A stretch of 12,774 nt of DNA from an uncultured Lachnospiraceae bacterium (lineage in GTDB: Bacteria; Bacillota; Clostridia; Lachnospirales; Lachnospiraceae). Where the stretch lies: positions 1-12,774 of the forward strand of contig CAMWXF010000020.1 in NCBI GenBank assembly GCA_947178115.1. The letters run 5' to 3'. Below are positions 9,848-12,774 of this stretch, piece by piece (within the stretch, counting starts at the first letter, position 1; the number at the start of each line of letters is the position of its first letter). The notes under the pieces are model-generated. The model made no database searches and was not told the origin of the DNA. It saw only the letters and a program-made list of their open reading frames with translations. A program made the translations under genes and the position numbers.

Positions 9848-12774
9848 CTAATTTCTAAACTCCCTCTCATCCATGCACTCGAATCCGATTTGATCCTCTT
9901 TGGCGACCGTAATCTTGATATTCCTTGTACTGTACTTCTTCGCGAGTTCATTCAGCTTGGCTATAATATCGCTCTTATCCATCTTAAGGATATCCTCAAT
10001 ATCCGTCTCGTCCCAAAATTCTTCTATGCCGTCTAACATGCCGCCGACCGCACAGTCTCTTTCACCGACCGTCACCTTCTCCTTGTCACTGACATGATAG
10101 CTGAACGAGTAATACATCTGACACCAGGTAAGCTGCGGTGCCTCATCTCCCGGATTTTTCGTCAGGGCGTCTCCGATACTGACGTCCTCCGCTTCCTCTT
10201 CTGTCTTTCCTCTATAAAGGCTTCTGACCACCATTGCGTTTTCTGTTCCGGACAGCCTCACCGTGCGGGTAATAAACTCCTTATCCTCTTCCGACAAGTT
10301 CACCCGGAAATCATCCCAGATTCTGTCACATTCGATTCTGTCGTAACTGTCGGAGTGCTCATTACCCCACGCAAGCAGCTCTCTGTTAAAATCTGCCAGC
10401 GACATCTTCCCGTAATCAGACTTTTTCAAGGAAAGTATAAGGTCGTAGTCTTCATTCGTACCGGGCCGAAACTCCCTGACTTCCTCACTGATATCACGCC
10501 ATCCGTCCGTTGCCTGCCTGCGCTTTAGGTTCCATTCTTCCTGCTCTTTCCCGGTAGCCGCCCGAAGTCCGGTCAGATTCCCGTCTTCATCATAGACCGC
10601 GTACACCTCTATGCTGTCCTCTGCATATATATTCTCGCCGATTCCGGCATGTTCCGTGATCCATATGCCGCGCTTCTCATCCATGAGTCCCCGCACTTCC
10701 TTACCCTGAAAGTACATCTTACCTTCATCCGCCTGTACGTCATATTCACAAATAAGCCCGAATGGCATATATGGCTTAAGCTCCTCCTCCCACTGTTCTT
10801 CCCGTTCTTTCTGATACTCCGCCTCCAAAGCCCGCTCTTCTTCCTGCTGCCTCTGATATTCTGCTTCCAAAGCCCGTACTTCTTCCTGCTGTCTCTGATA
10901 TTCCGCTTCCCAGTCCCAACCTTCTTCTCCTGACATATCGCTGCCATCTGTGCGATAAGACTCAAGCGGCCGGTATGCCCACTCCACATCGACCCGAACG
11001 TCCCCTGTGCTGAAAGCCGCCGTCAATTCGCTGACTAGGCTGTTTATGATGCCCTGCATCAGTTCCTCGTCCGCCAGTTCCTCTCTCATACAGCCTGCCA
11101 GATAATTCGATATCCGATCCGCCAGCTCCAAACGGATATCAACATAATCTCCCACTCTCAGTCTGTCAGCATCTAAGATCGTCACTGTCATCACATATTC
11201 CAGAATTGCCATGTCATATGTTACATTCTGCTGTCGCGGCGAATCGATCCCGCTTAACGAAACGGCTCCGCTAAAATCCCGTTGCTGCCATTTATCACCG
11301 GTCAAAGGGTCCAATACATGGAACAGGAAAGCGGCTCTGTCGTCAGTATTACGTTTCTCATAGAATGCTTCGCTTTGAGAAAAACGCTCTAATAAGTCTC
11401 TGTATTCCGGCGTGTCAGTCAACGCCCATACTTTATCCTGAAATTCCGACACGGTCATATCCTCGTATCCGTCGAACCTTAGAGCCATGAGTTTATCGTA
11501 TTCTTCCTGTGTAAAGCCGGTATCGGAAAGCTTCGTCCCGGTTGCCCGATCCGTTTCTGCTCCGGTATCATTTTGCAGCCTCGTATCACCATTGACCAAT
11601 CCAGTTAATGTGGCAGACTGATCAGTATTCCCTGCTGACGATGTGGCAAACGCAGTGGTTACGCCCACTACCAGACCTACTGCAAAAATAACCGCACCCA
11701 GTGAAATCTTCTTAATCTTCATAATGGCACGCACCCTTTCTTCTATCGCATTCTGACTGAAATTATTGCACAGCGGCATAAGCCCGCTTTTCTTAGCTTC
11801 CATACTGATCAGCATATTTGCATAAGCCGATCTGTCATCGACACCGCACCTGCGCACGACACTCTCGTCACAGGCAAGCTCGATATCCCGATTGAGCAGT
11901 ATATACATCACCCACACAAAGGGATTAAACCAGTGTATGCTGAGTGCGGTAACGACAGCCAATTTCAACACACTGTCGGCATAACGGATATGCATATACT
12001 CATGCCAGAGTACATATTCCAACTGCTCTGTTTTCTCCCACTCTGTCCCCTTGGGCAGTAAAATGACAGGATGTATGACTCCATAAGTCAATGGTGTGTC
12101 GATTCTGTCAGACATTCTCACATTCACGCACCGACTTATTCCATGTGAGGCCTTGTTACTCTGCCATACCGAAAAGAATTTCTTCCCCTGCGGCATCCGC
12201 CTTTGCTCCACCCATGCTTCCACAAATGCATTGTGCACAGGCAGCGACATTGCGAATTCGATCCGGCAGCGCATGTAGGTGACGATGAAAAACACGGCGC
12301 ACAATACTGCACCCACAGCCCAGATAATCAGCGCAGTCATGCCGCTTGTTGCGTTGATTAATTTAGTCATTATTATAGATGTAACACCGCCGATTCTTCC
12401 GAATTGTGTTGCACCTTTATTGACATCTGCCTTGATACCTGCATTAATATCCGGAGCGGCTGCCGGTTTTGCTTTCCCGATATCATTCTGTGTCTTTAAA
12501 GCCTGTGCATGCATATCATCACCTGTGGTCGCTGACTGCTGTACCGATGTACCTTGTCCTGCTGCCCCTTGTCCTGCTGTCTTGGACTGCCCTGTTGATG
12601 CGTCCCGATTTCTTGCCACTGACTGCGACAGTACTTCTCCATACCTTCCGCCTGTCGTTCGCCCTGTCTCCAAATCTTGCCGCGCCACAGAATCAATTTT
12701 TACATCAACTCCAAGAAGAGAATATACGCTGTAATCAGACGTAATCTCAAACGGAATGAGCAGTCTGGTCAGTA
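9848..12774 (-). CDS. M56 (BlaR1-type) membrane zinc metallopeptidase with enlarged outer region, N-terminus beyond the window
   Basis: In BlaR1, such proteins sense an outside signal and use a cytoplasmic zinc protease to inactivate a repressor. The frame stays open to the window edge and the outermost residues (LTRLLIPFEITSDYS) look like the end of an early M56 helix, so about 974 C-terminal residues are visible. In order: a Gln/Gly/Ala/Thr-rich loop (about 12390-12680); a helix near 12278-12340; the protease domain with HEYMH at 11990-12004 and ELACDE at 11864-11881; a helix near 11640-11710 (ISLGAVIFAVGLVVGVTTAF); and a large outer region. That region has copy one of a duplicated domain (10964-11518), a charged 14-residue repeat (10790-10912), a module with YFQGKEVRGLMD and VYAVYDEDGNLTGLRA (10514-10774), and copy two (9914-10462). 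No penicillin-binding domain is seen, so the signal is unknown. A GTG at 12688 gives a long open frame but is internal. A BlaI-type repressor gene would be expected just upstream. Confidence 0.93.
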   Translation of the reverse strand, partial: LTRLLIPFEITSDYSVYSLLGVDVKIDSVARQDLETGRTTGGRYGEVLSQSVARNRDASTGQSKTAGQGAAGQGTSVQQSATTGDDMHAQALKTQNDIGKAKPAAAPDINAGIKADVNKGATQFGRIGGVTSIIMTKLINATSGMTALIIWAVGAVLCAVFFIVTYMRCRIEFAMSLPVHNAFVEAWVEQRRMPQGKKFFSVWQSNKASHGISRCVNVRMSDRIDTPLTYGVIHPVILLPKGTEWEKTEQLEYVLWHEYMHIRYADSVLKLAVVTALSIHWFNPFVWVMYILLNRDIELACDESVVRRCGVDDRSAYANMLISMEAKKSGLMPLCNNFSQNAIEERVRAIMKIKKISLGAVIFAVGLVVGVTTAFATSSAGNTDQSATLTGLVNGDTRLQNDTGAETDRATGTKLSDTGFTQEEYDKLMALRFDGYEDMTVSEFQDKVWALTDTPEYRDLLERFSQSEAFYEKRNTDDRAAFLFHVLDPLTGDKWQQRDFSGAVSLSGIDSPRQQNVTYDMAILEYVMTVTILDADRLRVGDYVDIRLELADRISNYLAGCMREELADEELMQGIINSLVSELTAAFSTGDVRVDVEWAYRPLESYRTDGSDMSGEEGWDWEAEYQRQQEEVRALEAEYQRQQEEERALEAEYQKEREEQWEEELKPYMPFGLICEYDVQADEGKMYFQGKEVRGLMDEKRGIWITEHAGIGENIYAEDSIEVYAVYDEDGNLTGLRAATGKEQEEWNLKRRQATDGWRDISEEVREFRPGTNEDYDLILSLKKSDYGKMSLADFNRELLAWGNEHSDSYDRIECDRIWDDFRVNLSEEDKEFITRTVRLSGTENAMVVRSLYRGKTEEEAEDVSIGDALTKNPGDEAPQLTWCQMYYSFSYHVSDKEKVTVGERDCAVGGMLDGIEEFWDETDIEDILKMDKSDIIAKLNELAKKYSTRNIKITVAKEDQIGFECMDEREFRN
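10811..10910 (-). repeat. 42-base tandem repeat inside the M56 gene
   Basis: Units at 10811-10852 and 10853-10894, with a partial third at 10895-10910, repeat every 42 bases and encode the 14-residue unit EAEYQRQQEEERAL with small changes. The first two units differ at only a few bases, which points to recent slippage or duplication. The product would be a charged helical stalk between outer modules. Confidence 0.85.

Noticed and set aside
12661..12688. GTG at 12688 as the true start of the M56 protein
   Set aside because: The frame is open to the window edge and the upstream residues (LTRLLIPFEI) look like an M56 membrane helix end, so the gene continues outside.
12279..12734. Plus-strand 151-codon frame opposite the M56 gene
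   Set aside because: It is a shadow of the Gln/Ala/Gly-rich coding region; the minus strand holds the HEYMH peptidase in a continuous frame.
1..12774. CRISPR array, tRNA, rRNA, insertion sequence or phage genes
   Set aside because: No spaced short repeats, cloverleaf, transposase motif or phage gene was seen; the only tandem repeat is the coding 42-base unit in the M56 gene.

Overview
The window looks like chromosomal DNA of an anaerobic, low-to-mid GC Bacillota, most likely a Clostridia member of the Lachnospiraceae type. This rests on the strong AGGAGG-type ribosome binding sites, the AT-rich intergenic regions, the mannose-family PTS with separate IIA, IIB, IIC and IID genes, and a BlaR1-like M56 peptidase with extra extracytoplasmic modules. 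It is inferred from gene style and no search was run. Every gene I can support lies on the minus strand, so transcription runs from high to low coordinates.

Layout in transcription order. (a) 12774-9848: an M56 (BlaR1-type) membrane zinc peptidase whose N-terminus lies beyond the window. Its outer part holds a duplicated domain and a charged 14-residue repeat. (b) 9847-9429: a gene-poor intergenic region. Next to the MFS gene it carries a perfect 8-3-8 palindrome overlapping a TATAAT box, a direct repeat and a longer inverted repeat. (c) 9428-8322: an MFS transporter that seems to end before its twelfth helix. It is followed by a 33-base inverted repeat and a strong terminator. (d) 8264-8236: a good sigma-A promoter (TTGAGT-N17-TATAAT) whose -35 box sits in that terminator hairpin. 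(e) 8196-3762: a signalling cluster of a membrane-anchored sugar-binding-type protein, a polytopic histidine kinase with no evident outer sensor domain, a NarL-type response regulator, and a second membrane-anchored (family 1) solute-binding protein. No ABC permease or ATPase is present. (f) 3761-3611: a regulatory intergenic region with two tandem TGACAnnTGTCA-like palindromes and a terminator-like hairpin. (g) 3610-1: PTS IIA, IIB, IIC and IID, a small two-helix membrane protein, and a Cof-type HAD phosphatase that runs off the left edge.

How the parts may work together (inference): the two anchored binding proteins could sense an extracellular sugar and pass the signal to the kinase, with the response regulator then acting at the tandem palindromes to switch on the PTS. 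The PTS would import and phosphorylate the sugar, and the HAD enzyme could dephosphorylate a product or relieve sugar-phosphate stress. The closest established analogues I can name are binding-protein-assisted kinases such as XylFII-LytS of Clostridium beijerinckii, ChvE-VirA and LuxP-LuxQ. A pair of different permease-less binding proteins flanking a two-component system and placed before a mannose-family PTS is the most novel-looking arrangement here. The sugar cannot be read from the sequence.
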